A stretch of 64,000 nucleotides of DNA from assembly GCA_040905865.1 (NCBI GenBank), contig JBBDQU010000048.1:1-64000 (forward strand). Reading direction: 5' to 3'. A program made the translations under genes and the position numbers. The stretch comes from Alphaproteobacteria bacterium. Its GTDB lineage: Bacteria > Pseudomonadota > Alphaproteobacteria > UBA8366 > GCA-2717185. The notes below the pieces were generated by a model, which made no database searches, was not told the DNA's origin, and saw only the letters and a program-made list of their open reading frames with translations. This document shows positions 1-8,704 of this stretch, one piece after another. Each line of letters begins with the position of its first letter. Positions within the stretch are counted from its first letter, which is position 1.

Positions 1-1
1 C

Positions 2-451
2 CAAGAAGCACGATCAAATCGTCACCCGCAAGAGCGGTCAGACCGGACGGCTACGTCATCGAACACCATCAGAAGCCTGATCAAGCGCGGCCTGATCGCC
101 GAACGGAACGCGGCTCCCGATGACGCGGTCTGGCGCGAAACCGGTGATGTCCGTCTGACACTTGTCATTACCGGCCCCGGCCTTGCCGCAATCGGCGTCG
201 ATCCGGTGGAAGCGCCTTCGGATAGCGCCACGAAGCCAACGCGCAAGCACAGCAAACAGACGATGCTGATCGACCTGCTGAAGCGTCCCGATGGCGCCAG
301 TATCGACGAATTGAGCCTGGCCCTGGACTGGCAGGCCCATTCGGTGCGTGGCGCCATCAGCGGCGCCTTGAAGAAGAAGCTCGGCTTCACGGTAATGTCC
401 GAGGCGAACGCCACGCGCGGCCGCGTTTATCGCATCGCGGCGGAGGGCTGA
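2..451 (+). CDS. DUF3489 domain protein, 5'-truncated by the window edge
   Basis: The reading frame is open from base 2 to the TGA at 449-451, so the true start lies outside the window. A GTG at 206 is an internal alternative, but the frame upstream of it still reads like the family (IRSLIKRGLIAER, then VWRETGDVRLTLVITGPGLAAIGV). The C-terminal half is the DUF3489 core with LLKRPDGASIDELSLALDWQAHS and a GALKKKLG helix, a winged-helix-like fold seen beside DUF2924 and large serine recombinases in alphaproteobacterial elements. No biochemical role is established. It lies directly upstream of the DUF2924/recombinase frame, the usual order of this cassette. The first 50 bases are not clearly family-like, so the N-terminus is uncertain. 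Confidence 0.75.
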   Translation, partial: QEARSNRHPQERSDRTATSSNTIRSLIKRGLIAERNAAPDDAVWRETGDVRLTLVITGPGLAAIGVDPVEAPSDSATKPTRKHSKQTMLIDLLKRPDGASIDELSLALDWQAHSVRGAISGALKKKLGFTVMSEANATRGRVYRIAAEG

Positions 452-575
452 ACCATGTGCCGCAACAAACCCGTCGCCGATCATGATCCGAACGTGAGCC
501 CCTGTTTGCAGCAACCCCTGCGCACTTGTGAAGCGGCCCCGCGCGATCTGCTGCGTGCCGAACCGAATCGGGAAC

Positions 576-2798
576 ATGGAAAGAAAACACCCGGCCAAAT
601 TCAATGCGCCAACCCGGCCCGCGAAGCCTATCCGCATGACGGGCAGGAATAGCGCCTCCGATCCGGAGCGGGAGATCGCCCTGTTGAGCGATCTCCCGTA
701 TGCGGGTCTGGTCGCGTGCTGGCTGTCCAGGCTGGGTACACGGCCACCCAAAGGCCTGAGCCGCAAGCTATTGCTGCTGGCGCTCGCCTATCGGATACAG
801 GCGGATGCTTTCGGCGATCTCGATTCAAGAACGGACCGCTGTTTGCGTGCTGTCGTATCGGGCGACCGGGAAGCGCTGCCGCCTCGGGTTCCGTCAACGC
901 CGGTTTTAAAACCCGGCATGCGGTTGATGCGGGAATGGAACGGACGCACCCATGTGGTTGACGTGACCGAGACCGGGCTCCTGTGGAACGAACAGACCTA
1001 TACCTCGCTCTCCGCCATCGCCTGCGCCATCACCGGCGCGCTGGTCCGGACCGCGCTTCTTCGGCTTGCGAGGAAAACAATCGTGATGCCCGACAGACAA
1101 GTGTCCACCAAAGGCGCGCGGGTGCGCAAGAAGCGATGCGCCATCTATACCCGCAAATCGACCGACGAAGGGCTGGAACAGGACTTCAACAGCCTGGATG
1201 CGCAACGCGAGGCCTGTGAAGCCTATATCCTGAGTCAGGCCGGCGAAGGATGGCTGGGGCTTCCTCACCGTTACGACGATGGCGGCTTCTCCGGTGGATC
1301 AATGAACCGGCCCGGCCTTACGGCACTGCTCGCCGATATCGCCGCCGGCAAGGTCGATGTGGTGGTGGTCTACAAGGTGGACCGATTGACCCGCGCACTT
1401 TCGGATTTTGCCCGGCTGGTCGATGTATTCGATACGAACCACGTGTCCTTCGTCTCGGTCACCCAGGCCTTCAATACCACCACGTCCATGGGCCGGCTGA
1501 CGCTCAACGTGCTGCTGTCCTTTGCCCAGTTCGAGCGGGAAGTGACGGCGGAGCGCATCCGCGACAAGATCGCCGCCTCGAAGAAGAAAGGTATGTGGAT
1601 GGGCGGTCTGCCGCCGCTCGGATACGACAATCTGGGCAAGAAGCTGATTATCAATGCGGCGGAAGCCGAAACCGTGCGGCGTCTGTTCGCCTTGTACCTG
1701 GAGCATAAAAATGTCCGCCTGGTGAAGCGTGAAGCCGACCGCCTGGGCCTAACCACCAAACCCCGCAAACCGAACAACGGGCGACCCAGCGGCAATCTGC
1801 CGTTCACCCGTGGCCATCTCTACAAGCTGCTCGCCAACCCTCTTTATGCGGGTTTGATCGCGCACAAGGGGCAGCGTCACGAGGCCCAGCATACTGCGAT
1901 CATCACCCGCGACTCCTGGGAGCAAGTCCAGGCGTGTCTGGCAGAAAATGGCGTGAAGCGTCGATCCGCGACAAATTCCATCAGCAGGCACACATTCGCG
2001 AGCAGAATCTTCGATGAAACCGGCGATATGCTCCGACCCCATCACGCCAACAAGAAGGGCCGACGCTATCACTACTATGTTTCCCGCCGCCTGCTTGCCG
2101 AGCCGGGCAACCCTGACCCTTCAGGATGGCGCCTGCCTGCCAGGGAGTTGAACCACACGATTGCGCGGATCGTGATCGGATGGCTGCATGATCACCGCGA
2201 ACCGGAAGCTTGCCTGCTGTCCACGACGGCCCGGATTGCCGAACGGACCAGCCTGACCGCTGCAGCGCAAGCGATCGTCGAGGAATGGAAGCAAGGCGGG
2301 AGCGACCCGAAATCCATCGCGGATCTGGTCGAGCGCATCGAACTGGCGCCCGCCGAAATCCGGATCACGCTCGACCGCCATCGTCTGTCTGACGCACTCA
2401 ACCTGTCCGACATTCCTTCCGGTGAAGCGAAGCAGATCGTGATCGCGGTTCCCGTCACACTCAAGCGACGAGGTATTGAAGCCCGGCTGGTCACGGGCGA
2501 AGGCCATGCCCGGATTGCAGCGCCAAACGCAAAACTGGTTGCCGCCGTTGCGGCGGCCCGAAACTGGTTCGCCGAGATTCAAACAGGCGAAGCCGAATCT
2601 GTGCTCGAACTGGCGGCGCGCCACAAGGTCGATCCCAGCCATATCAGCCGCACCCTGCCGCTGGCCTTCCTTGCCCCGGATATCGTCAACGCGATCATCG
2701 ACGGGCGCATCGATCCCGAACTCACCCTGTCCCGCATCAGGCGCCTGAAACTGCCGGTGCGGTGGCAAGCCCAGCGAGAGCTCTTGCGCATCCAATAG
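576..2798 (+). CDS. Large serine recombinase fused in frame to an N-terminal DUF2924 domain
   Basis: The first ~150 residues are DUF2924 (DLPYAGLVACWLSRLGTRPP ... TYTSLSAIACAITG). The rest is a large serine recombinase. The catalytic serine is in YTRKSTDEG (Ser25 counted from the ATG at 1086), followed by the resolvase core (VVVVYKVDRLTR, FAQFEREVTAERIRDKI), the recombinase domain (GLPPLGYD, HLYKLLANPLYAG) and a HANKKGRRYHYYV segment typical of this subfamily. The C-terminal part resembles a DNA-binding tail. Such enzymes catalyse site-specific integration and excision. In the family DUF2924 and the recombinase are normally separate, overlapping genes. Here a frameshift near 1041 appears to have joined them; the recombinase's own start is probably the ATG at 1086. 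Starts at 528, 576 and 636 are all possible for the DUF2924 part; I chose 576 without strong RBS support. Confidence 0.8.
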   Translation: MERKHPAKFNAPTRPAKPIRMTGRNSASDPEREIALLSDLPYAGLVACWLSRLGTRPPKGLSRKLLLLALAYRIQADAFGDLDSRTDRCLRAVVSGDREALPPRVPSTPVLKPGMRLMREWNGRTHVVDVTETGLLWNEQTYTSLSAIACAITGALVRTALLRLARKTIVMPDRQVSTKGARVRKKRCAIYTRKSTDEGLEQDFNSLDAQREACEAYILSQAGEGWLGLPHRYDDGGFSGGSMNRPGLTALLADIAAGKVDVVVVYKVDRLTRALSDFARLVDVFDTNHVSFVSVTQAFNTTTSMGRLTLNVLLSFAQFEREVTAERIRDKIAASKKKGMWMGGLPPLGYDNLGKKLIINAAEAETVRRLFALYLEHKNVRLVKREADRLGLTTKPRKPNNGRPSGNLPFTRGHLYKLLANPLYAGLIAHKGQRHEAQHTAIITRDSWEQVQACLAENGVKRRSATNSISRHTFASRIFDETGDMLRPHHANKKGRRYHYYVSRRLLAEPGNPDPSGWRLPARELNHTIARIVIGWLHDHREPEACLLSTTARIAERTSLTAAAQAIVEEWKQGGSDPKSIADLVERIELAPAEIRITLDRHRLSDALNLSDIPSGEAKQIVIAVPVTLKRRGIEARLVTGEGHARIAAPNAKLVAAVAAARNWFAEIQTGEAESVLELAARHKVDPSHISRTLPLAFLAPDIVNAIIDGRIDPELTLSRIRRLKLPVRWQAQRELLRIQ
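1038..1088 (+). other. Frameshift scar joining DUF2924 to the recombinase
   Basis: Reading the bases from 1042 in the neighbouring frame gives WSGPRFFGLRGKQS and a TGA at 1084-1086, which is how the family normally ends after an ITG(T/A)(R/H) motif. That TGA overlaps the ATG at 1086-1088, the normal coupling to the recombinase. Loss of two bases in the GC-alternating tract at 1035-1041 would explain why the frame now reads straight through. This is a genuine indel or an assembly error. Confidence 0.6.
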
Positions 2799-2992
2799 CA
2801 GTTGCTTCCGGGCTGTTATCCTAACGGAATGACCTCGAAAAGTGCCCGCGGAGACGCACTGCGAAATACCGCCAGAATAGCGTTTAAATGCGTCTCCCGG
2901 CCCTGGACAGGGGCGCGCCTGTAACGCTAGACCCCTGAATTCAGGCGGTTATTCTGAAGACAACGAAATGACCAAAATATCCCGGAAACGAG

Positions 2993-3068
<76 letters not shown>

Positions 3069-3247
3069 ACAGCGGCTTGACCGGATAAGGGCCCGCCCGC
3101 TAAGCGTGCGGGAATATGTGAGCAGCGCGGGACCGTGTCAAGGCTCCTCGTCAATCGAATTTCAACGGCCAACGGACTTGCCTCGGATAACCGCCGCGCA
3201 GTAGTTTCGCGTGGGAATTCTTCCGCAATCAAGGGATCAGAATCGCC

Positions 3248-3535
3248 ATGTTGTCACTTCTCGGGCTGATAAACGCCGTCATCGGACTTTATATATGGTG
3301 CCTGATCATTTCCGCCATCCTCAGCTGGCTGATCGCCTTCAATGTGGTCAACACGCAGAACCGCATCGTCTATTCGATAGGGGAATTCCTGTATCGCATC
3401 ACGGAGCCCGCCCTGCGGCGCATTCGCCAGTTCCTGCCAAGCCTGGGCGGCATCGACCTGTCGCCGGTCGTCCTGATCCTGTTGCTGATTTTCGCGCGCA
3501 ACCTGCTGAACGAATACTGGCCCGGAATGATGTGA
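3248..3535 (+). CDS. YggT family membrane protein
   Basis: The 95-residue protein has two hydrophobic segments (about 8-30 and 70-88) separated by a conserved loop containing [29 protein letters not shown], the signature of the YggT family of inner-membrane proteins. YggT has been linked to osmotic stress and membrane assembly, but its function is not settled. Its length matches the single-repeat form of the family. It ends two bases before a DUF167 (YggU) frame, an arrangement conserved across proteobacteria, so it is probably the first gene of a yggT-yggU-folD unit. Confidence 0.9.
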   Translation: MLSLLGLINAVIGLYIWCLIISAILSWLIAFNVVNTQNRIVYSIGEFLYRITEPALRRIRQFLPSLGGIDLSPVVLILLLIFARNLLNEYWPGMM

Positions 3536-3536
3536 C

Positions 3537-3839
3537 GTGACGCCATCGCCTGTCCGCTGCGTCGAGGATGGCGTCACCGTGTCGATCCGGCTGACGCCAA
3601 AGGCGAAGAATGCAGGATTCAACGGGGTTCGGGCGCTGGCGGACGGCATGGCCCTCAAGGTCGGCGGGACGGAAGCGCCCGGGCGCAACCGCGCCAATGC
3701 TACGGCCCTGCCGGCGCTTCGCATCTCGGCAGGACAGACCGGCCGGAACAAGCTGGTCCACGTCGCCGGGAATACTCAACAACTGAACGAGACACTGAGA
3801 GACTGGGAGAGACTGGGAGAGACTGGATGGCGACACAAC
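3537..3839 (+). pseudogene. Degenerate DUF167 (YggU) frame fused to FolD
   Basis: From the GTG at 3537 the frame shows the DUF167 start ([25 protein letters not shown]) and its end ([15 protein letters not shown]), but about 14 residues of the central helix and strand expected between ANA and SGQ are missing. The frame then runs without a stop through three copies of a 10-bp repeat into FolD. DUF167 proteins are about 95-100 residues and of unknown function. The internal deletion and lost stop suggest decay. As read, translation from 3537 would make a 397-residue DUF167-FolD fusion. Confidence 0.6.
3797..3826 (+). repeat. Three perfect copies of a 10-bp tandem repeat (GAGAGACTGG)
   Basis: Units lie at 3797-3806, 3807-3816 and 3817-3826, just before the FolD start at 3840. 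Because the unit is 10 bp, copy number changes the frame. With three copies DUF167 runs into FolD. With two copies the upstream frame would stop at a TGA overlapping the FolD ATG (ATGA). With one copy it would stop a few bases inside folD. Confidence 0.9.
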
Positions 3840-4730
3840 ATGACTGATCCGAAAATCATCGACGGCAAGGCGTTTGCGGCGCGGTTGCGGGCGTCCCTGA
3901 CGGAAATCGTGGCGGACCTGAAACAGAACCATAACCTGACGCCGGGGCTCGCCGTGGTGCTGGTCGGCGAGGATCCCGCGAGCCTCGTCTATGTGCGCAA
4001 CAAGGCGAAACAGACCGCCGCCTGCGGCATGCGGAGTTTCGAGCACCGGCTGCCGGCGGATGCAAGCCAGGCGGACCTGTTGTCGCTGGTCGCGCGGCTG
4101 AACAGCGATCCGGCCGTACACGGCATCCTGGTGCAACTGCCGCTGCCGGCGGGAATCGACGAACATGCGGTCGTCGACGCCATCAATCCGGCGAAGGATG
4201 TCGACGGGTTTCATGTCATCAATACCGGTCGGCTGGCGACCGGCGCCCCGGCAATGACGCCGTGCACGCCGCTCGGCTGCCTGATGATGCTGCAGGACCG
4301 GTTGGGCGACCTTTCCGGCCTGGAAGCGGTCATTGTCGGCCGTTCCAACATCGTCGGAAAACCGATGGCGACGCTGCTGCTGGCCGCCAACTGTACCGTG
4401 ACGATCGCCCATTCACGCAGCCGCGACCTGCCCGCCATCTGCCGCCGCGCCGATATTCTGGTCGTGTCGGCCGGCCGGCCGGAAATGATCCGCGGCGACT
4501 GGGTAAAGCCCGGCGCGACCGTCATCGATGTCGGCATCAACCGTGTACCATCCGCAACGGAAGGCAAGACGCGGCTGGTCGGCGATGTCGCCTTCGCCGA
4601 AGTCGCTTCCATCGCCGGAGCCATCACCCCCGTACCCGGCGGAGTCGGCCCGATGACGATTGCGGTATTGTTGCGCAATACGGTCGTCGCGGTCTGCCGT
4701 CAGAACGGCTTGCCCGATCCCGCCATCTGA
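3840..4730 (+). CDS. folD: Bifunctional methylenetetrahydrofolate dehydrogenase / methenyltetrahydrofolate cyclohydrolase
   Basis: FolD interconverts 5,10-methylene-, 5,10-methenyl- and 10-formyl-tetrahydrofolate in the cytosol, feeding purine and formyl-methionine synthesis. Family marks are the catalytic region [21 protein letters not shown] (with the YxxxK lysine), [20 protein letters not shown], the Rossmann segment [14 protein letters not shown], and the C-terminal block [20 protein letters not shown]. The 296-residue length from ATG 3840 is normal for the family. The start was chosen because [13 protein letters not shown] aligns with family N-termini. The upstream DUF167 frame continues into it without a stop, so a longer fused product is also possible. 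Confidence 0.95.
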   Translation: MTDPKIIDGKAFAARLRASLTEIVADLKQNHNLTPGLAVVLVGEDPASLVYVRNKAKQTAACGMRSFEHRLPADASQADLLSLVARLNSDPAVHGILVQLPLPAGIDEHAVVDAINPAKDVDGFHVINTGRLATGAPAMTPCTPLGCLMMLQDRLGDLSGLEAVIVGRSNIVGKPMATLLLAANCTVTIAHSRSRDLPAICRRADILVVSAGRPEMIRGDWVKPGATVIDVGINRVPSATEGKTRLVGDVAFAEVASIAGAITPVPGGVGPMTIAVLLRNTVVAVCRQNGLPDPAI

Positions 4731-4830
4731 CACCGGCACTACATCCGGTTACGGCCGCGGTTCAATACGACCGGGCATTGTTCTGAATCAGAAAATGTGG
4801 TGTCGCGGCGCCGGGCGGTGAAACAGCCGG

Positions 4831-5148
4831 TTATCCGTCCGAATCGGGAAGGCGCAGGCGGACAACACCCTTGAAGTCATTGGGGTCGACCTTCTGGCCC
4901 TTGCGGGTGATATCGATCCGCCCCGACCGCGCCAGGTAAATCATCTGCTGTTTGACCGACGTCATGTAACGCCGCCACAGCTCGGGCGGGTCCTTCGGTT
5001 TCGCGCGAGCTTCGCCGATCGCCTTGGCGATATCCATGGGCGATGCCGATTTTCCGGGGCCGAGCGCATCAAGATACGACAGGATCGTTTCCGCTATCGG
5101 GTCGTCCTTGCGTTCCGCGTCCTTGCTTTTGTCATCTGTTTCCATCAT
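4831..5148 (-). CDS. DUF3253 domain protein
   Basis: This is a 105-residue acidic/basic protein with no signal peptide or membrane segment. The family pattern is visible: an initial helix (ETILSYLDALGPGKSASPMDIAKAIG), a tryptophan-arginine turn (LWRRYMTSVKQQMIYLARSGRIDITRKGQKVDP) and a closing KGVVRLRL strand. DUF3253 looks like a small winged-helix protein; no function is established. It is transcribed toward folD and divergently from the NnrU-like gene. The start ATG ATG at 5148 could equally be the second ATG. Confidence 0.85.
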   Translation of the reverse strand: MMETDDKSKDAERKDDPIAETILSYLDALGPGKSASPMDIAKAIGEARAKPKDPPELWRRYMTSVKQQMIYLARSGRIDITRKGQKVDPNDFKGVVRLRLPDSDG

Positions 5149-5244
5149 GGCGGATGTTTAGCATGGCATTTCGCGATAGCAACAACCAACTTGCGACGAA
5201 ACGGGTACTGGACGCCGCCACACGCCGTGTCAATAATTTGGCGC

Positions 5245-5937
5245 ATGACCGGAACGATCGATACCCTCGCACTGGCGACCGCCTTCTTTATCGGCGCACA
5301 TTTCATCCTTTCCAGCATTCCCGTCCGCACGGGCCTTGTGTTGCGGATTGGCGAAGGCTCGTTCAGGGGGATCTATTCGCTGATCGTGCTGACGGCGTTC
5401 GGCTGGATGCTGCTGGCGTATCGCGACGCCCCGTATATTGAAATCTGGTCGCAGTCCGCTGCGTTGCGGCACGTGCCGCTGGCGATCATGCCGCTTGCCT
5501 GCCTGTTTGTGGTGATCGGTCTGTTTACCCGAAGCGTCACGTCCATCGGCGGGGAAAATCTGCTTGACGATCCGCACCCGGTGCGCGGCATCGCCACGAT
5601 TACCCGCCATCCCTTCCTGTGGGGTGTGGCGCTATGGGGAATCGCACATATCGCGGCAAACGGCGACCTTGCCAGTATCGTGCTGTTCGGCGGGCTGACG
5701 GTCCTGGCGCTGGGCGGCATGGCGCATATCGACCACCGGCGGCGGGAAACGACCGGCGCGGCCTGGGGGCCGGTCGCGATGACCAGTTCCGCGATCCCTT
5801 TTCTGGCCGTCATCCAGGGGCGCACGAAAATCGACTGGGCCGGAATCGGCGTCACCCGGCCGCTCGCCGGACTGGCCCTTTACGTCATCATCCTGCTGAC
5901 CCATGACATGGCGTTCGGGGTCGCAGCACTGCCTTAA
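5245..5937 (+). CDS. NnrU family membrane protein
   Basis: NnrU-type proteins are multi-helix inner-membrane proteins related to isoprenylcysteine methyltransferase-like folds. The founding member is linked to nitrite/nitric oxide metabolism, but many homologues sit outside denitrification loci. This one has about six hydrophobic segments, the family motif [22 protein letters not shown] and the [12 protein letters not shown] loop. Start ATG 5245 gives [15 protein letters not shown], which matches the family; an upstream in-frame start at 5191 adds a charged stretch and is less likely. Its end overlaps the convergent argG by 4 bases. No denitrification gene is nearby, so the physiological role is unclear. 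Confidence 0.85.
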   Translation: MTGTIDTLALATAFFIGAHFILSSIPVRTGLVLRIGEGSFRGIYSLIVLTAFGWMLLAYRDAPYIEIWSQSAALRHVPLAIMPLACLFVVIGLFTRSVTSIGGENLLDDPHPVRGIATITRHPFLWGVALWGIAHIAANGDLASIVLFGGLTVLALGGMAHIDHRRRETTGAAWGPVAMTSSAIPFLAVIQGRTKIDWAGIGVTRPLAGLALYVIILLTHDMAFGVAALP

Positions 5938-7145
5938 CCCTCGCGCCGCCGGGCCAGCCGCAGGCGCAGCGCGTTCAGCTTGATGAACCCTTCGGCGTCG
6001 TGCTGGTCGTAGACATCGTCTTCCTCGAAGGTCACATGCGCCAGCGAATACAGGCTGTCGGGCGATGCGCGGCCGATCACGGTGGCGCTGCCCTTGTACA
6101 GCTTCAGCCGCACGGTGCCGTTGACGCGTTCCTGGCTCCTGTCGATCAGCGCCTGCAGCATCTCGCGTTCCGGCGCGAACCAGAAGCCGTTATAGATCAG
6201 CTTGGCGTAACGCGGCATAATCTCGTCCTTGAGATGCATGGCCTCGCGGTCCAGCGTGATCGATTCCATCGCCCGGTGCGCCGCCAGCAGGATCGTGCCG
6301 CCCGGCGTTTCGTAGACACCGCGCGACTTCATGCCGACGAAACGGTTCTCCACCAGGTCAAGCCGCCCGATGCCGTTCGCGCCGCCCAGTTCGTTCAGCT
6401 TCGTCAGCAGGGTCGCGGGGGACATCGTCACGCCATCGATGGAAACGGGATCGCCCCTGGTGAATCCGATCTCGACAACTGTCGGCGCGTCGGGCGCCGC
6501 TTCCGGCGAAACCGTGCGGGAATAGATATATTCCGGCGCCTCCTCGTTCGGGTCCTCCAGCACTTTCCCTTCGGCGGAAATATGCAGCAGGTTGGCGTCG
6601 ACAGAGAACGGCGCTTCGCCGCGCTTGTCCTTCGGCACCGGGATCTGGTGCTGTTCGGCATATTCGATCAGCCGCGTGCGGCTGGTCAGGTCCCATTCGC
6701 GCCAGGGGGAAATTACCTTGATATCCGGGTTCAACCCGTAATAGCCCAATTCGAACCGGACCTGGTCGTTCCCCTTGCCGGTCGCGCCATGGGCGACCGC
6801 GTCGGCGCCGGTTTCCCGGGCGATCTCGATCTGGCGTTTGGCGATCAGCGGCCGCGCGATGGACGTGCCCAGCAGATAGGTGCCTTCATACAGGGCATTC
6901 GCGCGGAACATCGGAAAGACAAAGTCTTGCACGAAGACCTCGCGCAGGTCCTCGATATAAATCTGCTTCACGCCCATCATTTTCGCCTTGGCGCGGGCGG
7001 GTTCGATCTCCTCGCCCTGGCCCAGATCCGCGGTGAAGGTGACGACCTCGCACTTGTACGTATCCTGCAGCCAGCGCAGGATGACGGAGGTATCGAGGCC
7101 GCCGGAATAGGCGAGGACGATCTTCTTTACATTCTGTATCGACAT
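5934..7145 (-). CDS. argG: Argininosuccinate synthase
   Basis: ArgG condenses citrulline and aspartate with ATP to argininosuccinate, the penultimate step of arginine synthesis. The N-terminal PP-loop is [19 protein letters not shown]; downstream are [24 protein letters not shown] and [21 protein letters not shown]. The 403-residue length from ATG 7145 fits the family. A longer frame to 7220 adds 25 residues not typical of ArgG, so 7145 is preferred. It is a single gene, transcribed divergently from the RraA-like gene with a 116-base spacer. Confidence 0.97.
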   Translation of the reverse strand: MSIQNVKKIVLAYSGGLDTSVILRWLQDTYKCEVVTFTADLGQGEEIEPARAKAKMMGVKQIYIEDLREVFVQDFVFPMFRANALYEGTYLLGTSIARPLIAKRQIEIARETGADAVAHGATGKGNDQVRFELGYYGLNPDIKVISPWREWDLTSRTRLIEYAEQHQIPVPKDKRGEAPFSVDANLLHISAEGKVLEDPNEEAPEYIYSRTVSPEAAPDAPTVVEIGFTRGDPVSIDGVTMSPATLLTKLNELGGANGIGRLDLVENRFVGMKSRGVYETPGGTILLAAHRAMESITLDREAMHLKDEIMPRYAKLIYNGFWFAPEREMLQALIDRSQERVNGTVRLKLYKGSATVIGRASPDSLYSLAHVTFEEDDVYDQHDAEGFIKLNALRLRLARRREG

Positions 7146-7261
7146 TCTGGTATCCCGTCGCTTTGCGTTCAGCGTTGCGTATACGCTGGCAGGCAACCCT
7201 TGCGCAATGCGGTAAAACATCCGATGGTTTGCGCCAATTTCTTTTACGGGGGGACCGAACC

Positions 7262-7957
7262 ATGAGCGACATCACCTTGACCGAAGCGGATTTCGCCGCG
7301 CTGCGCGCGCTCGATACGCCGACCGTCTGCAACGCGCTGGAAATCACCTCGCCGGAGCGCCGCGCGATGGGCTTCACGACCACGCCGCTGGTCTGTCCCC
7401 GCCCGCACCTGCCGCCGATCGTCGGATTTGCGCGCACGGCCACCCTGCGCTCCATGAAGCCGGCCGCGCCGGATGTGGTCAACCGGGTCGCCTATTACGA
7501 ATATGTCGCCGCCGGCGCCGGCCCGACGATCACCTGCATCCAGGATATCGACGACCATCCGGGTTTTGGCGCGTTCTGGGGCGAAGTGAACACCAATATC
7601 CACAAGGCGATCGGCTGCCTGGGCGTGATCACCACGGGCAGCATCCGCGACCTGCCCGACTGCGCGGAGGGATTCCAGCTACTCGCCGACCGGGTCGGCC
7701 CGTCCCACGCGCATGTGCATATCGTCGATTTCGGCAAGCCGGTGCATATCCACGGCATGGACGTGCAATCCGGCGACCTGATCCATGCGGATCAGCATGG
7801 CGCGGTGGTCATTCCGATCGAGGTGGCGCGGGAAGTGCCGAAGGCCGCGAAGCAGATCCAGAACCGGGAGGCCATCGTCCTCGCCGCCTGCAAGGCGCCG
7901 GGCGCGAATATCGATACGGTGAAGGCCGCGCTGGCGAAGTCGGCGGAGTATCACTGA
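7262..7957 (+). CDS. RraA-like / HMG-aldolase-type family protein
   Basis: The 231-residue protein belongs to the RraA/4-hydroxy-4-methyl-2-oxoglutarate aldolase superfamily: [11 protein letters not shown] at the N-terminus, [27 protein letters not shown] in the middle (including the GxxRD segment that binds metal and substrate in aldolase members) and [11 protein letters not shown] near the end. Members are either 2-oxoacid aldolases/decarboxylases or RNase E inhibitors; the sequence alone does not decide, although the intact GSIRD motif leans toward an enzyme. The ATG at 7262 follows a G-rich RBS (GGGGGGACC); an in-frame upstream start at 7163 would run back into the argG leader. Confidence 0.8.
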   Translation: MSDITLTEADFAALRALDTPTVCNALEITSPERRAMGFTTTPLVCPRPHLPPIVGFARTATLRSMKPAAPDVVNRVAYYEYVAAGAGPTITCIQDIDDHPGFGAFWGEVNTNIHKAIGCLGVITTGSIRDLPDCAEGFQLLADRVGPSHAHVHIVDFGKPVHIHGMDVQSGDLIHADQHGAVVIPIEVAREVPKAAKQIQNREAIVLAACKAPGANIDTVKAALAKSAEYH

Positions 7958-7972
7958 GGCGGAAAGCGACTC

Positions 7973-8680
7973 TCAGAACTTCTCCACCCAGGGCCGCAGT
8001 TCCATTTCCCAGGTCCAGGCGCTGCGGTGCTGGCGGTGGACCTGCAGATAGGCCTTCGCGATTTCATCCGGGTTCAGCGTGCCGTCCTCGCCGCGCGCCG
8101 CCGCCCGCTCGTCCTCGCCGTCGAGCAGTTGGATGCCGCCATCGATGACGAAATGGCCCACATGGATGTTCCGCGGCTGCAACTCCCGGGCGAGGCTCTG
8201 CGCCAGGCCGCGCAGGCCGAACTTGCCCATCGCGAAGGACGACGAGTTCGGATAGCCCTTCACGCTGGCCGATGCGCCGGTCAGCAGGATCGTGCCGCCG
8301 CCGGCCGGGATCATCAGCTTCGCCGCCGCCTGCGCCACCAGGAAGCCGCCAAAGGCGGAAATCATCAGCGCGTTGCGAACCGCTTCCGGATCGAGTTCCG
8401 TGACCGGCCCCCGGCCGCCGCGGTTGCTGGCGTTGTAGACGACGATATCCGGCGCGCCGATATCGGCTGTGACCGATCTGAACAATCCGTCGACCGCCGC
8501 CGGGTCGGACGCGTCGCAGGCATAGGCCCTGGCGCCGGTGTCCGCGACGAGGCCGCCGAGTTTATCCGTGTTGCGCGCCGCGACGGCGACCGCCATGCCT
8601 TCCGATGCGAAGAGCCGCGCCAGCGAGGCGCTCAGCCCCCGGCCCGCGCCGACGATCAGCGCCTTTTCCTGTTCCGCCAT
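7973..8680 (-). CDS. Short-chain dehydrogenase/reductase with Phe in place of the catalytic Tyr
   Basis: This is a 235-residue Rossmann-fold protein: cofactor loop GAGRGLSASLARLF, CDASD after beta-3, YNASNRGG in the NNAG position, and the catalytic serine region TGASASVKG. The usual YxxxK is FAMGK (SSSFAMGKFGLRGLAQSLA), so the lysine is kept but the proton-donating tyrosine is phenylalanine. Related SDRs with this substitution exist, but their reactions are poorly defined. The protein lacks a signal peptide and has a WTWEMELRPW end typical of its subgroup. It lies 24 bases downstream of rlmN on the same strand and may be cotranscribed with it. Substrate unknown. Confidence 0.8.
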   Translation of the reverse strand: MAEQEKALIVGAGRGLSASLARLFASEGMAVAVAARNTDKLGGLVADTGARAYACDASDPAAVDGLFRSVTADIGAPDIVVYNASNRGGRGPVTELDPEAVRNALMISAFGGFLVAQAAAKLMIPAGGGTILLTGASASVKGYPNSSSFAMGKFGLRGLAQSLARELQPRNIHVGHFVIDGGIQLLDGEDERAAARGEDGTLNPDEIAKAYLQVHRQHRSAWTWEMELRPWVEKF

Positions 8681-8704
8681 GACGATTTCCTCCCTGTCGT
8701 TGCG

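Noticed and set aside
455-652. 65-residue frame between DUF3489 and DUF2924
   Set aside because: It begins just after the DUF3489 stop, but has no family features and runs out of frame through the DUF2924 N-terminal region; probably a chance frame.
1-2992. Complete prophage
   Set aside because: Only the recombinase cassette is visible; no phage structural, lysis or replication genes are in the window.
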